Assembly (NCBI RefSeq): GCF_013385145.1
Contig: NZ_JABZEC010000005.1
Location: forward strand, 1-64,000
From: Bombilactobacillus apium
GTDB lineage: Bacteria > Bacillota > Bacilli > Lactobacillales > Lactobacillaceae
Direction of reading: 5' to 3'
Length of the DNA stretch: 64,000 nucleotides
The notes under the pieces are model-generated. The model had not been told where the DNA came from, ran no database searches, and saw nothing but the letters and a program-made list of their open reading frames with translations. The position numbers and the translations under genes were made by a program. Shown in pieces: positions 8,238-23,694 of the stretch (positions are counted from its first letter, which is position 1; each line of letters opens with the position of its first letter).

Positions 8238-9047
8238 ATGCGCCCTTTACAAAAGGAAATTATTGCTTATGAACGAGTTCAACCCCAGATTGACCCCGCG
8301 GCCGAAGTTCAACGTTCTGTGACCTTGTTGCAAGATTTCTTAGAAACTACTGGACTCAAGACTTTAGTTTTAGGAATTTCTGGCGGTCAAGACTCCACAC
8401 TGGCGGGTCGTTTGTGCCAAATAGCGATGGAGCAGTTGCGAGAAAAAACTGGCAATGCAGATTATCAGTTTGTTGCAGTTCGCTTGCCTTATGGCCAACA
8501 GGCTGATGAAGAAGATGCGATGGCTGCACTGGCTTGGATTAAACCGGATCAAGTCAAGCGGGTAGATATTCAACCGGCAGTTGAAGCGACGGTCGCCAGC
8601 TTATCTTTGCAGATTTCTGATTTTAATAAGGGAAATATCAAGGCTCGGCAGCGGATGATTGTGCAATATGCCTTGGCTGGAGATTTAAAGGGAGCTGTTG
8701 TGGGAACCGATCATGCCGCGGAAAATATTACTGGTTTTTATACGAAATACGGTGATGGAGCCGCCGATCTTACTCCATTATTCCGCTTAGATAAACGGCA
8801 AGGCCGCTTGTTATTGAAATATTTACAGGCACCCCAAGCTTTAATTACCAAGACGCCAACGGCAGACTTAGAAGAAGACCGACCGGGATTGGCTGATGAA
8901 GTCGCGTTAGGTGTCACTTATGCTGAAATTGATGCTTATTTAGAGGGAAAAGAAATTGATCCAGCTGCCGCGGAAAAAATTGAATCTTGGTATCAAAAAA
9001 CGGCCCATAAGCGGCGTCTGCCTTACACGGTTTTTGATCAATTCTAA
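8238..9047 (+). CDS. nadE: NH3-dependent NAD+ synthetase
   Basis: A 269-aa enzyme that amidates deamido-NAD+ to NAD+ using ammonia and ATP, the last step of NAD synthesis. The PP-loop SGGQDS is at about residues 48-53. [12 protein letters not shown] and the [19 protein letters not shown] substrate block are present, and the protein ends in the expected [10 protein letters not shown]. There is no glutaminase domain. I chose the ATG at 8238 because TAAGGAG sits 6 nt before it; a longer frame starting at 8220 has no ribosome site and adds six unconserved residues. It is cotranscribed with pncB. Confidence 0.95.
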   Translation: MRPLQKEIIAYERVQPQIDPAAEVQRSVTLLQDFLETTGLKTLVLGISGGQDSTLAGRLCQIAMEQLREKTGNADYQFVAVRLPYGQQADEEDAMAALAWIKPDQVKRVDIQPAVEATVASLSLQISDFNKGNIKARQRMIVQYALAGDLKGAVVGTDHAAENITGFYTKYGDGAADLTPLFRLDKRQGRLLLKYLQAPQALITKTPTADLEEDRPGLADEVALGVTYAEIDAYLEGKEIDPAAAEKIESWYQKTAHKRRLPYTVFDQF

Positions 9048-9117
9048 TATTAGAATTTTTCGTTTAATATCTGTCCCGAAATCGTCGATCAGTCGATCTT
9101 GGGTGATTGGTTTTTAG

Positions 9118-9163
9118 TAAAAGTAATCTTATTGATCTTTTAGATTGAGGGATTACTTTTTAT
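9118..9163 (+). terminator. Terminator of the pncB-nadE operon
   Basis: AAAAGTAATC pairs with GATTACTTTTT; a second weaker inner pairing (TTGATC/GATTGA) lies in the loop. The right arm ends in a T-run. Confidence 0.75.
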
Positions 9164-9323
9164 TTGTCGTTATTTAAATAAAGATTTGCTATAGTTTTAA
9201 TTTAAGCTAAGAAAGCCAAAAAAAATTAAAATAGCATCAATTTATTAGAGGTCTTTAGTAAGCAGAAAATGGTATAACGAAAATTAATTAGTGCTTACGA
9301 TTTGCTTGTTGGGGGAAGAAAGA

Positions 9324-10423
9324 ACGGCAAGATAAGGATTAAGTTTCAAAATAGTTAAAATAATATTATCATCACCTTATTGAATCTGGATATCAGCAAA
9401 TTTAATACCAGCAAGATCACCAATATGGGGAGTATGTTTACATTTTGTCAAAGGTTAATAAATCTGGATCTTGGTTCTTTTGATACAACTAATGTGACTA
9501 AAATAGAGTGGATGTTTAATAATTGTACGAATCTAAGAAAATTAAACCTCAGTAATTTTAAACTAGATAGTTTACAATATACAGAATATATGTTTAGTTA
9601 CTATAAAAATTTAACAAGTTTGAATTTGCGAAACTGGAATACTCCTAGATTATATCGGACAGACTATATGTTTATTGGATGTAATAGACTCTCCCGTTTA
9701 GTTTTGGACTCCAATATTCGATTAGGAAGCTATCCTGGATTGATAGGAGCTCCTAATGATGGACAAGGGTTTCCCGAAGTTGATTCCCCGCAGATTAGTC
9801 GTTCAGGAAACTGGCAAGAAATCAAAAATGATGCTGATATTTCTGACAGGAGTAATCTAATTGGCAATCCTTTGACAGCAGATGAGCTGACTAAACGTTA
9901 TACTGGACAAAATCCGGGTGGAGGAGTCCACACCTATGTTTGGGAACCTTACTACCGTGGTTTGCGTTTCGTTACGAACTCCCCCGCAGTTCCAGTTTCA
10001 AAATTGGAGTATTTATAAAGCGGGTAAAGTTCCCCTGCAAACGTCCCTTAGTTTTACCATTGAAGATACGCGAACGGATGCGGATCGGGCAACTAAACAG
10101 ATAAACTTAAAAGCTCAAGCAGATTCTTGGCGGAAAAAGCTGATAATCAATTAGCTCCGACTAATTGGCCCATCTTGACCAAGAATAATCAGGCCCTGAA
10201 TACGGGAACAGCCCAAACAATTTACCAAGGGCAAACATCGGTTCTTGAATATGCTCCGAAGAATCCCAACTATTCAATTGATTTACTAACTGATGCTTTG
10301 CAGACAGAAATCGCCAAGGGTGTTACTAGGTTAGGCGCTTATCAGACAACGCTTCATTACACTTTACAGGATTTATCAGCTTCACCGTCAACCACGGCCC
10401 CGGCAATTAAAGTAAAACCCTAG
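9324..10423 (+). pseudogene. Decayed BspA-like LRR (DUF285) surface protein gene, copy 1
   Basis: This is a broken paralogue of the gene at 53302-55282. The upstream promoter region (TATAAC at 9273-9278, then GGGGGAAGAAAGAA) matches that copy closely, but the start codon is ACG (9324-9326) and a TAA follows three codons later. After the signal-peptide start the sequence jumps into the LRR region, so roughly 150 codons are missing. The LRR part (9380-10018) keeps about five 23-residue units with NLDISKFNTSKITNMGSMF-type repeats. A frameshift near 9980 and another in an A-run near 10135 (five A against six in copy 2) split the C-terminal domain into three frames. Intact members are secreted or wall-bound adhesin-like proteins. 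This copy cannot make a full product. Confidence 0.88.
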
Positions 10424-10526
10424 TTGCCAGATTTAGTCTCTTGGAAAACAAAAATCGTAATGAACTTAGCGTTCATTTCCTTAGCTAGCTTGATTAATTT
10501 CTCTTGCACCAACTGCCAAAAATGAG

Positions 10527-10555
10527 TTGCAATTCTGCCTTTAAAGGATTAAAAT
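10527..10555 (+). promoter_or_regulatory. Promoter of tRNA-Leu
   Basis: TTGCAA (10527-10532) and TAAAAT (10550-10555) are separated by 17 nt, just upstream of the tRNA. Confidence 0.6.
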
Positions 10556-10570
10556 GTAAAAGTATTAGAC

Positions 10571-10656
10571 GCGGGTATGGCGGAATTGGCAGACGCGCAA
10601 GACTAAGGATCTTGTGGAGAATTATCTCCGTGGAAGTTCGAGTCTTCTTACCCGCA
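10571..10656 (+). tRNA. tRNA-Leu (anticodon AAG)
   Basis: An 86-nt type II tRNA with a long variable arm (GGAGAATTATCTCC). The acceptor GCGGGTA pairs with TACCCGC, with A as discriminator. Anticodon stem CAAGA/TCTTG encloses CTAAGGA, giving anticodon AAG. Confidence 0.94.
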
Positions 10657-10665
10657 TTATAGAAG

Positions 10666-10693
10666 GATCGCCTGTGAGGCGACTTTTTTTTTT
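10666..10693 (+). terminator. Terminator after tRNA-Leu
   Basis: The stem TCGCCT/AGGCGA with loop GTG is followed by about ten T. Confidence 0.9.
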
Positions 10694-10741
10694 CTTGAAT
10701 TAGAAGTTGGTAAAAGAATTTAATTTATTTAGCTAAATCAT

Positions 10742-10770
10742 TTGCTAAAAGTGACCTGAGATGTTATATT
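10742..10770 (+). promoter_or_regulatory. Promoter of the cold shock gene
   Basis: TTGCTA (10742-10747) and TATATT (10765-10770) have 17-nt spacing. The resulting 5' leader is about 100 nt, as is usual for csp mRNAs, whose leaders control cold-induced stability and translation. Confidence 0.65.
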
Positions 10771-10876
10771 ATTAATGTATTTTTAAATGGTTATGGTTCG
10801 ATGGTTCATGTGCAACTAACTTCCATAAGTGCCACAAAGAAATGCAAAATATAGTAATTTTTAGGAGGATGTTCAC

Positions 10877-11077
10877 ATGGAACATGGAACAGTAAAGTGG
10901 TTTAACGCTGAAAAAGGTTATGGTTTTATTACTCGCGAAGATGGTAGCGACGTATTTGTTCACTTCACCGCTATTAACGGCGAAGGCTACAAGACCTTAG
11001 AAGAAGGCCAAGGCGTAACTTTTGATATCGAAGAAAGCGATCGTGGCCCACAAGCTGTGAACGTTAACAAGGACTAG
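10877..11077 (+). CDS. csp: Cold shock protein (CspA family)
   Basis: A 66-aa single cold shock domain that binds single-stranded RNA and DNA as a chaperone. The start [18 protein letters not shown] holds RNP1 (KGYGFI) and is followed by RNP2 (VFVHF). The C-terminal [14 protein letters not shown] is canonical. A strong AGGAGG ribosome site precedes the ATG. It is monocistronic, with its own promoter, a long leader and a terminator. Confidence 0.97.
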   Translation: MEHGTVKWFNAEKGYGFITREDGSDVFVHFTAINGEGYKTLEEGQGVTFDIEESDRGPQAVNVNKD

Positions 11078-11095
11078 TCTTAGTTAAACACTAGA

Positions 11096-11120
11096 AGCCA
11101 GCCAAGGGGCTGGCTTTTTT
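11096..11120 (+). terminator. Terminator of the csp gene
   Basis: The perfect 8-bp stem AGCCAGCC/GGCTGGCT with loop AAGG is followed by a T-run. Confidence 0.95.
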
Positions 11121-11169
11121 GTATCAAAAAAATTATGATGGAGTTGATTTTTCTCAAAGGAGTTTGGGC

Positions 11170-11826
11170 GTGGCTAAGAAAAAAGTTCACCGGCGGAAGC
11201 AGTCGCGAAAACATAGTATTCAATGGCAACAATGGCAGCAGGTGTGGGGCGTAACTTGGAAGGTAATTGCGCTCAGTTTGTGTTTGGTGGGAATTTGGCA
11301 TCTTTTGGAACAACAATTTCGCCCTCTTGACTCACAACCGGCGACGGCGGAGTTAACCCCTGTGCGGCGACAATTTTTAGATGAAGTTGGACCGGCAGCA
11401 GTTAAATATGGACATCAATACAATGTTTTGCCGAGTATTACCATTGCTCAAGCTATTTTAGAAAGTGATTGGGGGACAAGTCAGCTGGCCAGCCAGTACC
11501 ATAATTTGTTTGGCGTTAAAAGCGATGATCCTCAAAATTCACAAGTTCTAAAAACAAAAGAATATCGTCAGGGACAATGGCTAGAAATTGATGCTAGCTT
11601 TCGCGTTTATCCTAATTTTGCGGCTTCAATTGAGGCCCATAATCAACTCCTAACGCAAGGTACTAGTTGGAATACGGACCAATATCAACAAGTTTTGCAG
11701 GCTGATAATTATGTCCAAGCAGCCCGAAGTTTGCAAAAGGCAGGCTATGCTACGGATCCCAACTATGCTCAAAAGTTAATCAACCTGATCAAGAAATATC
11801 AATTAGATAGCTATGATCGTAATTAA
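11170..11826 (+). CDS. Membrane-anchored glucosaminidase (GH73-like, FlgJ/LytG type)
   Basis: About 218 aa. A basic N-terminus (AKKKVHRRKQSRK) is followed by one membrane segment at about residues 28-45, so the enzyme is anchored with its domain outside. The GH73 N-acetylglucosaminidase domain spans about 66-215: FLDEVGPAAVKYGHQYNVLP, ITIAQAILESDWG with the catalytic Glu near residue 98, YHNLFGVKSDD, and the YATDPNYAQKLI close. It should cleave GlcNAc-MurNAc bonds in peptidoglycan during growth or division. I place the start at GTG 11170, 7 nt after AAAGGAG; an upstream in-frame TTG lies inside the csp terminator and is unlikely. No LysM or SH3 repeats are present. Confidence 0.88.
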   Translation: MAKKKVHRRKQSRKHSIQWQQWQQVWGVTWKVIALSLCLVGIWHLLEQQFRPLDSQPATAELTPVRRQFLDEVGPAAVKYGHQYNVLPSITIAQAILESDWGTSQLASQYHNLFGVKSDDPQNSQVLKTKEYRQGQWLEIDASFRVYPNFAASIEAHNQLLTQGTSWNTDQYQQVLQADNYVQAARSLQKAGYATDPNYAQKLINLIKKYQLDSYDRN

Positions 11827-11898
11827 AGAATTACGTAATAAATGCCCCTTTTTCTGAAGAAAAATGATACCCTTAAATAAAATGTTGAGGTGAAAATT

Positions 11899-12474
11899 GT
11901 GAAAGAATTAGAAGAACGAATTCAAAAAGATGGGCGTGTCTTAGGCGCTGACGTTTTGAAAGTGGATAGTTTTTTGAATCATCAAGTTGACCCCGCCTTA
12001 ATGCAAAGAATGGGGCAAGAATTTTATCAGTACTTCCAGAATTACCCGATAACTAAGATTTTGACGGTGGAGTCTTCGGGAATCGCGCCTGCAGTGATGG
12101 CTGGTTTGGCCTTTCAAGTGCCGGTTGTCTTTGCTCGGAAACATAAATCAATTACGATGAATAATGATTTATATGTAGCAGATGTCTATTCTTTCACTAA
12201 GAAAACCAGCAATAAAATTAGTATTTCCAAGAAATTCTTAGCAGCTGATGATCATGTTTTGATTATTGATGACTTCTTGGCTAACGGTCAGGCAGTTGCT
12301 GGTTTAACCGATATTATTCAACAAGCCGGAGCTAATTTGGAAGGGATTGGGATTGTAATTGAAAAGAGCTTCCAAAAAGGGCGGAAGCTGATTGAAGAAC
12401 AACAAATTCCAATTTTATCTCTAGCTCGAATTAAAGCTTTTGTTGATGGACAAGTAGTTTTTGAAACAGAATAG
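11899..12474 (+). CDS. xpt: Xanthine phosphoribosyltransferase
   Basis: A 191-aa purine salvage enzyme that converts xanthine and PRPP to XMP. The N-terminus aligns with the family (MKELEERI, then [21 protein letters not shown]). The PRPP-binding loop is [13 protein letters not shown] near residue 126, with ARKHKSITM before it. The start at GTG 11899 is preferred because GAGGTG lies 6 nt upstream and the protein then begins where homologues do. A GTG nine bases earlier overlaps that site. No purine riboswitch fits in the 63-nt upstream gap. It heads a unit with a purK-like gene and purB. Confidence 0.95.
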   Translation: MKELEERIQKDGRVLGADVLKVDSFLNHQVDPALMQRMGQEFYQYFQNYPITKILTVESSGIAPAVMAGLAFQVPVVFARKHKSITMNNDLYVADVYSFTKKTSNKISISKKFLAADDHVLIIDDFLANGQAVAGLTDIIQQAGANLEGIGIVIEKSFQKGRKLIEEQQIPILSLARIKAFVDGQVVFETE

Positions 12475-12494
12475 GAGAGAATGGCGGCGATAGA

Positions 12495-13598
12495 ATGGAG
12501 CTTTTGAGACCAACTATGACAGTGGGAATCTTAGGCGCAGCAGCAAGCAGGGCTCGGTTAGAAGAGCAGGCTTTGCGAATGGGACTGCGGGTTTTAGTCT
12601 TACAGACGCAGGCAATTACAACTAGATCATCTTCTGTCCAAGTTATCCGAGGAGACTACCAAGATCCACAAGTTCTCCAAGATTTTTTTGATCGTTGCGA
12701 CTTAGTAGTCTATAACGATTCGCAACTTGATTTAAATGTGGTTTCAGCAATTACGGGGGCTGAAAAATTAGTTCAAGGGACCGAGATTTTGGATCTAGTG
12801 CAAGATCGTTATTTGGAAAAATGTTTTTTAAACGACCAAAAATTAAATATTGGACCTTTCGCGGTCGTTGTTGATGAAGCTGATCTCCAAAAAACAGTCG
12901 AAGAGATTGGTTATCCTTGTATTTTAAAGCCGATTCAAAAGGATTTATCGACTAACGCGGAAGTGGTTTTCCATCATGAAGCTGAACTACAGGCTTATCA
13001 GGTACCACACGGGACTTTTATTTTGGAGCCTTTTTTTGAAATTCAAACTGAACAAGTTGTTTTTGTCAGCAAGGATCGTAGCGGCGCCGTGCAAGTTTAT
13101 CCTTTTATTCAAATTCAAAAGGCCAGTGCCCAAAATTTGAGTGCTACGGTGCAACAGACCGGGACCGCCTCTTTGACCGCGGAAATTTATGACGTTGCTC
13201 AAACTGTAGCCCAAAACCTCAACTATCAAGGTTTATTGGCAGTGAATCTTTGTTTAACGACTACTGATTTATTATACGTAGAGCATTTAAGTTTGGGAAC
13301 CGACTTTTGGGGTTCAATTTATCAGCCGACAACGGGCTTTAGTCAAGAGGAATTGTTCTGGAGAAGTGTTGCTGGCTGGCCCATTCCCCCAGTAGAATTA
13401 CAAACTAACGGAAGTAATTTACTGGTCCGGCCGGACCAGTTGGATTTAGCCACTGATTTGATTCAGCAAAATCCTACTTGGCATTTGAATTTAAATGCTT
13501 TAGTACCTCAACCTTACTGTGGAGTGATTACGGCTTTAGACGCCGATTTTGAGCAGTTACAAGCCGCAGTGGCTCCGACGAAATCCTGGGAAATTTAA
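12495..13598 (+). CDS. PurK-like ATP-grasp protein, active-site motifs degenerate
   Basis: A 367-aa protein with the overall layout of N5-carboxyaminoimidazole ribonucleotide synthase (PurK): an N-terminal Rossmann-like domain, an ATP-grasp core (IGYPCILKPIQ near residue 140, FILEPFFEIQTEQVVFV) and a C-terminal domain. Two normally invariant elements are changed. The N-terminal GGGQLGR nucleotide-binding loop reads GAAASRARL, and the EIAPRPHNSGH signature reads EHLSLGTDFWGS. The ATG at 12495 has a poorly spaced ribosome site (AGGAG at 12473); the ATG at 12516 is the alternative. It lies between xpt and purB, and no purE is next to it. It may be an inactive or repurposed PurK relic kept in a purine operon. 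Confidence 0.7.
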   Translation: MELLRPTMTVGILGAAASRARLEEQALRMGLRVLVLQTQAITTRSSSVQVIRGDYQDPQVLQDFFDRCDLVVYNDSQLDLNVVSAITGAEKLVQGTEILDLVQDRYLEKCFLNDQKLNIGPFAVVVDEADLQKTVEEIGYPCILKPIQKDLSTNAEVVFHHEAELQAYQVPHGTFILEPFFEIQTEQVVFVSKDRSGAVQVYPFIQIQKASAQNLSATVQQTGTASLTAEIYDVAQTVAQNLNYQGLLAVNLCLTTTDLLYVEHLSLGTDFWGSIYQPTTGFSQEELFWRSVAGWPIPPVELQTNGSNLLVRPDQLDLATDLIQQNPTWHLNLNALVPQPYCGVITALDADFEQLQAAVAPTKSWEI

Positions 13599-13607
13599 GG
13601 AGAAATA

Positions 13608-14906
13608 ATGGTAATTAAGAGATATCAACGTCCGCAGATGGCGCAAATTTGGGGCGATGAAAATAAATACCAAGCTTGGTTAGATGTCGAAATTGCGGTC
13701 GATCGAGCTTGGAATCAACTGGGAGAAATTCCTGATGCTGATTTAGAGAAAATTGAGGCGCATGCAAGTTTCAAAGTGGCGGATATTTTGGCCATGGAAA
13801 AGATTACCAAGCATGATGTGGTTGCTTTTACCCGGACAGTTTCGCAAAGCTTAGGGCCGGAAAAAAAGTGGATTCATTTTGGGGTTACTTCCACGGATGT
13901 CGTGGATACGGCTTACGGTTACTTACTCAAGCAAGCCAATGAAATCTTGCGGGCCGACTTACAGCAATTGATGCGAGTGGTGGCGCAAAAAGCTCGGCAG
14001 TACAAAAATACGGTGATGATTGGCCGAACTCACGGAGTTCATGCCGAACCAACAACTTTTGGCTTAGTCTTAGCGAACTGGTACTCCGAGTTAAAACGAG
14101 ATCAAGAACGCTTTGAACACGCGGCTAAGGGAGTCGAGGCTGGTAAAATCAGTGGGGCTGTGGGAACTTTTGCGAATATTGCCCCGCAAGCTGAAGCTTT
14201 GGTCTGCCAAGAATTGGGCTTAACTGCCCAAGAAATTTCCACGCAGGTTCTTCCTCGAGATTTACATGCAGAATACATTATGACTATGGCTTTAATTGCA
14301 GCCAGTATTGAACGTTTTGCCTTAGAAGTTCGCCACTTACAGCGAACTGAAGTTCGCGAAGTTGAGGAATTTTTCGCTGCCGGACAAAAAGGGTCTTCGG
14401 CTATGCCGCATAAACGCAATCCAATCGGTTCGGAAAATGTAACCGGCTTGGCGCGGGTCATTAAGGGGCACGTATTTACGGCTTTGGAAGATATTGAATT
14501 GTGGCATGAACGAGATATCTCTCATAGCTCAGCTGAACGAATTATTTTACCGGATACCACGGAACTTTTGGATTACATGTTGCATCGTTTTACGAAAATC
14601 ATTGAAGAATTGACTGTTTTCCCAGACAAGATGGAGGCTGACTTAAATGTGACTCATGGTTTAATTTATTCACAACGGGTCATGCTGAAGTTAATTGAAG
14701 CGGGCTTGAGTCGGGAAGCAGCTTATGATTTGGTGCAACCAAAAACCGCGCAAGTTTGGGCGGAACAAGGTGATTTTCGAACTTTATTGGAAGCGGATCC
14801 CCAAGTAACAGACCGACTAAGTCGGTCTGATTTGGATGATGCTTTTGATTATCATTGGCATTTACGCCACGTAGATGAAATTTTCCACCGGGTTGGTTTG
14901 GAATAA
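13608..14906 (+). CDS. purB: Adenylosuccinate lyase
   Basis: A 432-aa tetrameric lyase that releases fumarate from SAICAR and from adenylosuccinate, the latter giving AMP. The family signature GSSAMPHKRNPIGSENVTGLAR with the flexible catalytic loop is complete. GRTHGVHAEPTTFG and HFGVTSTDVVDTA are present. The length is standard and GGAGAAATA precedes the ATG. It starts 9 nt after the purK-like gene. In this context it probably serves mainly the IMP-to-AMP salvage step, since no other de novo purine genes are in view. Confidence 0.97.
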   Translation: MVIKRYQRPQMAQIWGDENKYQAWLDVEIAVDRAWNQLGEIPDADLEKIEAHASFKVADILAMEKITKHDVVAFTRTVSQSLGPEKKWIHFGVTSTDVVDTAYGYLLKQANEILRADLQQLMRVVAQKARQYKNTVMIGRTHGVHAEPTTFGLVLANWYSELKRDQERFEHAAKGVEAGKISGAVGTFANIAPQAEALVCQELGLTAQEISTQVLPRDLHAEYIMTMALIAASIERFALEVRHLQRTEVREVEEFFAAGQKGSSAMPHKRNPIGSENVTGLARVIKGHVFTALEDIELWHERDISHSSAERIILPDTTELLDYMLHRFTKIIEELTVFPDKMEADLNVTHGLIYSQRVMLKLIEAGLSREAAYDLVQPKTAQVWAEQGDFRTLLEADPQVTDRLSRSDLDDAFDYHWHLRHVDEIFHRVGLE

Positions 14907-14914
14907 ATATTTTC

Positions 14915-14947
14915 AAGGCTAGAACAATTAGGTTCGGGCCTTTTTTG
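14915..14947 (+). terminator. Terminator of the xpt-purB unit
   Basis: AAGGC-TAGAAC on the left pairs with GGTTCGGGCCTT on the right (small internal mismatch), followed by T6. Confidence 0.8.
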
Positions 14948-14988
14948 ATTGGAAGAATCAGTTCGACCCTGAATTGTCGAAGGGTTTT

Positions 14989-14997
14989 TGCTATAAT
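14989..14997 (+). promoter_or_regulatory. Extended -10 promoter of the pcrA operon
   Basis: TGCTATAAT is a perfect extended -10 element 36 nt before the pcrA ATG. No good -35 box is visible at the right distance, which is normal for this class. Confidence 0.6.
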
Positions 14998-15033
14998 TAG
15001 ATGGATATATTTTACGAATGAAGGAAGAATTGA

Positions 15034-20445
<5,412 letters not shown>

Positions 20446-20515
20446 AATAGTTTAAATATTTTCCTTGGTATTTTGGCGCAACTAATTTAAGATTCATAGT
20501 AGGAAGGATGATTTG

Positions 20516-20815
20516 ATGCTTGATAAAGATCTTGTAGCTCATGTCGCTGGTTTAGCCAAGTTGCAATTTGATGATGCAACTTTGGAAAAATTTACCGGCC
20601 AGCTAGATAAAATTATTCAGATGGAGGACCAGTTATCTCAAGTCGAGACAACGGGAGTAAAGCCAACGACCCACATTGCCCGGCAAAAGTCGACCTTTAG
20701 AGCTGATGTTCCGCAAAAGGATAATTCTCGCCAAGAATTGTTAGCTAATGTCCCCGAACAGGATCAAGGTTTGATTAAAGTACCAGCAATTTTAGATCAG
20801 GGGGAGGATGACTAG
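20516..20815 (+). CDS. gatC: Asp/Glu-tRNA amidotransferase subunit C
   Basis: A 99-aa belt subunit that holds GatA and GatB together in the tRNA-dependent amidotransferase. Family features include [39 protein letters not shown] and the C-terminal [12 protein letters not shown] use the ATG at 20516 rather than the TTG one codon earlier; AGGAAGG lies about 8 nt before it. The TAG stop overlaps the gatA start by one base. Confidence 0.95.
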   Translation: MLDKDLVAHVAGLAKLQFDDATLEKFTGQLDKIIQMEDQLSQVETTGVKPTTHIARQKSTFRADVPQKDNSRQELLANVPEQDQGLIKVPAILDQGEDD

Positions 20816-22254
20816 TGAATTATTTTGATGAAACGATTGCTTCTTTACACCAAAAGTTGCAAGAAAAAAAATTGAGCGCGGCGGAGTTGAAACAAGCTAC
20901 GCTTGACCAGATTAAAGCTACGAATCCGACTTTAAATTCTTTTATTGCGGTTAATGAAGCAGCAACAGTTCCAACAGAAATTTCAGATCAAGTTTTGGCG
21001 GGAATTCCCTTAGCCATTAAAGATAATATTTTAACTAAAGAGTTGAAAACAACGGCTGCCAGCAAAATGTTAGCTAATTTTCAGTCCGTTTATGAATCAA
21101 CCGTGACGACTAAATTATTAAAAGCGGGAATGGTTAATATTGGGAAGACAAATATGGATGAATTCGCAATGGGTTCTTCTAGTGAAACTTCCTATTTTGG
21201 CGCGGTAAAAAATCCTTGGGATACCAATAAGGTTCCTGGCGGTTCTTCCGGTGGTTCCGCAGCCGCGGTTGCTGCAGGGCAAGTCTTAGCAGCTTTAGGA
21301 ACTGATACCGGGGGTTCAGTTCGCCAACCGGCAGCCTTTAACGGGGTTTTTGGGATTAAACCGACTTATGGGCGAGTTTCTCGTTGGGGCGTGATCGCTT
21401 TTAGTTCCAGCTTAGACCAAGTGGGAGTTTTATCCCGTCATGTTGCTGATTCAGCTCAAATTTTACAGACGATGAGTGGCTATGATGAACACGATAGCAC
21501 TAGTTCTGCTACGGACGTTCCTGATTTTGTCGGCGACTTAAAGGCTGATGTTCGCGGAATGAAGATTGCTGTTCCAGCTGAATTCATGGGTTCCGGAGTT
21601 GACGGTGGGGTTAAGGCTGAAGTTCAAAAGGCCATCGATCTCTTGGTTCAACAAGGGGCTCAGGTCGATGAAGTTCATCTCCCTCATACCAAATATTCTG
21701 TTCCGGCTTATTATATTATTGCTTCCAGTGAAGCTTCGTCGAACTTACAACGTTACGATGGAATTCGTTATGGTTATCGGGCTAGTGACGCTCATAACTT
21801 GGAAGAGGTTTATGTTAAGTCTCGGACGCAAGGTTTTGGTCCAGAAGTTCAACGGCGGATTATGTTAGGAACCTTTGCTTTATCAGCTGGGTATTTCGAC
21901 GCTTACTTTACTAAGGCAGCGCAAGTTCGGACCTTATTGATTCAAGAATTTGATAAAATCTTTGCAGATTACGATTTAATCGTTGGACCAACCACTCCGA
22001 CAACCGCTTTTGATTTGAATTCGCGGATTGATGATCCCGTTGTTATGTACATGAATGATATCCTAACGATTCCTGCAAACTTAGCTGGTTTACCAGCAGC
22101 TTCAGTACCCGTGGGTCTAAGTGCAGGAATGCCGGTAGGGGTTCAATTAATTGCCCGTCCTTTTGCCGAACAGACTATCTTTAATGCGGCCCAAGTTTTA
22201 GAAAATGAAACTGACTTTTTACAAAATCGTCCGTTGATTGGAGGCCAAAATTAA
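20815..22254 (+). CDS. gatA: Asp/Glu-tRNA amidotransferase subunit A
   Basis: A 479-aa amidase-signature enzyme that hydrolyses glutamine to supply ammonia for Gln-tRNA(Gln) formation. The Ser-cisSer-Lys triad is in place: Lys in [10 protein letters not shown], and the two serines within [16 protein letters not shown] and [14 protein letters not shown]. It starts with GTG behind GGGGGAGGATG and overlaps gatC by one base and gatB by one base, so translation is coupled. It works with GatB and GatC in the cytoplasm. Confidence 0.97.
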   Translation: MNYFDETIASLHQKLQEKKLSAAELKQATLDQIKATNPTLNSFIAVNEAATVPTEISDQVLAGIPLAIKDNILTKELKTTAASKMLANFQSVYESTVTTKLLKAGMVNIGKTNMDEFAMGSSSETSYFGAVKNPWDTNKVPGGSSGGSAAAVAAGQVLAALGTDTGGSVRQPAAFNGVFGIKPTYGRVSRWGVIAFSSSLDQVGVLSRHVADSAQILQTMSGYDEHDSTSSATDVPDFVGDLKADVRGMKIAVPAEFMGSGVDGGVKAEVQKAIDLLVQQGAQVDEVHLPHTKYSVPAYYIIASSEASSNLQRYDGIRYGYRASDAHNLEEVYVKSRTQGFGPEVQRRIMLGTFALSAGYFDAYFTKAAQVRTLLIQEFDKIFADYDLIVGPTTPTTAFDLNSRIDDPVVMYMNDILTIPANLAGLPAASVPVGLSAGMPVGVQLIARPFAEQTIFNAAQVLENETDFLQNRPLIGGQN

Positions 22255-23684
22255 TGAATTTTGAAACTACGATTGGTTTAGAAGTCCATGTAGAATTAAA
22301 AACTTTAACTAAAATCTTTAGTCCGTCGCCCGTTTCTTACGGAGCTGAACCGAATACCCAAACCAATGTCATTGACTTTGGTTTTCCTGGGACTTTACCT
22401 GTCCTGAATAAAAATGCGTACCGTTTGGGAATTATGGCTGGTTTGGCTTTAAATGCGGAGATTGAACAAGAAACGCATTTCGATCGGAAAAACTATTTTT
22501 ACCCGGATAACCCCAAGGCTTACCAGATTACCCAAAAGGAAAAACCTTTAGGACATGATGGCTGGGTAGAAATAGAAATTGATGATCAAAAGAAGAAGAT
22601 CGGAATTGAAGAACTGCATATTGAAGAAGATGCCGGCAAGAACTTTCACGGTCGGGGGGGCTATTCCTTGGTGGACTTGAACCGTCAGGGGACACCGCTA
22701 GTGGAAATTGTTTCAAAGCCAGATATGTCTTCACCGGAAGAAGCTTATGCTTATCTTGAAAAACTCCGACAAATCATTCAATTTACTGGTGCTTCTGATG
22801 TGAAGATGGAAGAAGGATCGATGCGGGTCGACACTAATATTTCGATTCGTCCGATTGGTTCCGATAAATTAGGACAAAAAGTCGAATTAAAGAACTTAAA
22901 CTCCTTTAAACATGTGCGTAATGGTTTGGATTATGAAGTTAAACGGCAAGCCCAAATTTTACGGGCTGGTGGAGAAATCCAACCGGAAACTCGTCGTTAT
23001 GATGAAGCAACTGCTTCGACCATTTTGATGCGGGTCAAAGAAGGAGCCGATGATTACCGTTACTTCCCAGAGCCAGACTTACCAGATTACGAAATTTCTT
23101 CAGATTGGATTGCCGAAATTCAAGCCCAAATTCCGGAAATGCCTGATAAAAGACGCCAACGTTATATTAAGGACTTGGAAATTCCGGAATATGACGCTCA
23201 AGTCTTGACGGATACCAAGGAAATGTCTGATTTCTTTGAAAAGACGGTTGCTCTAGGAGCAGAACCAAAGCAAGCTTCCAACTGGTTAATGGTGAATGTT
23301 AATGCTTATCTGAATGAACACAATTTAGAGTTAGCGCAAACTAAATTAACTCCCGAACATTTGGCTACCATGATCGGTTTGGTTAAAGATGGCACAATTT
23401 CTTCTAAAATTGCGAAGAAAGTTTTTGCCCAGACGATTGCTCAAGGTGATGAACCGCGGGCTTGGGTTGAAGCTAAAGGACTGATTCAGCAATCTGATCC
23501 AGCAGTTTTAATTCCTATTATTACCGGAATTTTGGATTCCAATGAACAATCAATTCTTGATTTTAAAAATGGTAAAGATCGGGCCTTTGGCTTTTTAGTT
23601 GGACAAATTATGAAGCAAACGCACGGTCAAGCTAATCCTAAGGTAGTCAACCAGATTTTGACTGCTGAAATAAACAAACGCTAA
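22254..23684 (+). CDS. gatB: Asp/Glu-tRNA amidotransferase subunit B
   Basis: A 476-aa kinase and tRNA-binding subunit that phosphorylates the Glu-tRNA intermediate and amidates it. The start [16 protein letters not shown] and the [30 protein letters not shown] and [14 protein letters not shown] blocks are diagnostic. The C-terminal YqeY-like tail ([17 protein letters not shown]) binds tRNA. The ATG overlaps the gatA stop (TAATG). Confidence 0.97.
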   Translation: MNFETTIGLEVHVELKTLTKIFSPSPVSYGAEPNTQTNVIDFGFPGTLPVLNKNAYRLGIMAGLALNAEIEQETHFDRKNYFYPDNPKAYQITQKEKPLGHDGWVEIEIDDQKKKIGIEELHIEEDAGKNFHGRGGYSLVDLNRQGTPLVEIVSKPDMSSPEEAYAYLEKLRQIIQFTGASDVKMEEGSMRVDTNISIRPIGSDKLGQKVELKNLNSFKHVRNGLDYEVKRQAQILRAGGEIQPETRRYDEATASTILMRVKEGADDYRYFPEPDLPDYEISSDWIAEIQAQIPEMPDKRRQRYIKDLEIPEYDAQVLTDTKEMSDFFEKTVALGAEPKQASNWLMVNVNAYLNEHNLELAQTKLTPEHLATMIGLVKDGTISSKIAKKVFAQTIAQGDEPRAWVEAKGLIQQSDPAVLIPIITGILDSNEQSILDFKNGKDRAFGFLVGQIMKQTHGQANPKVVNQILTAEINKR

Positions 23685-23694
23685 GGTGATTTTG

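Noticed and set aside
11827-11898. Possible purine riboswitch ahead of xpt
   Set aside because: The gap is too short and shows no paired core of a guanine riboswitch.
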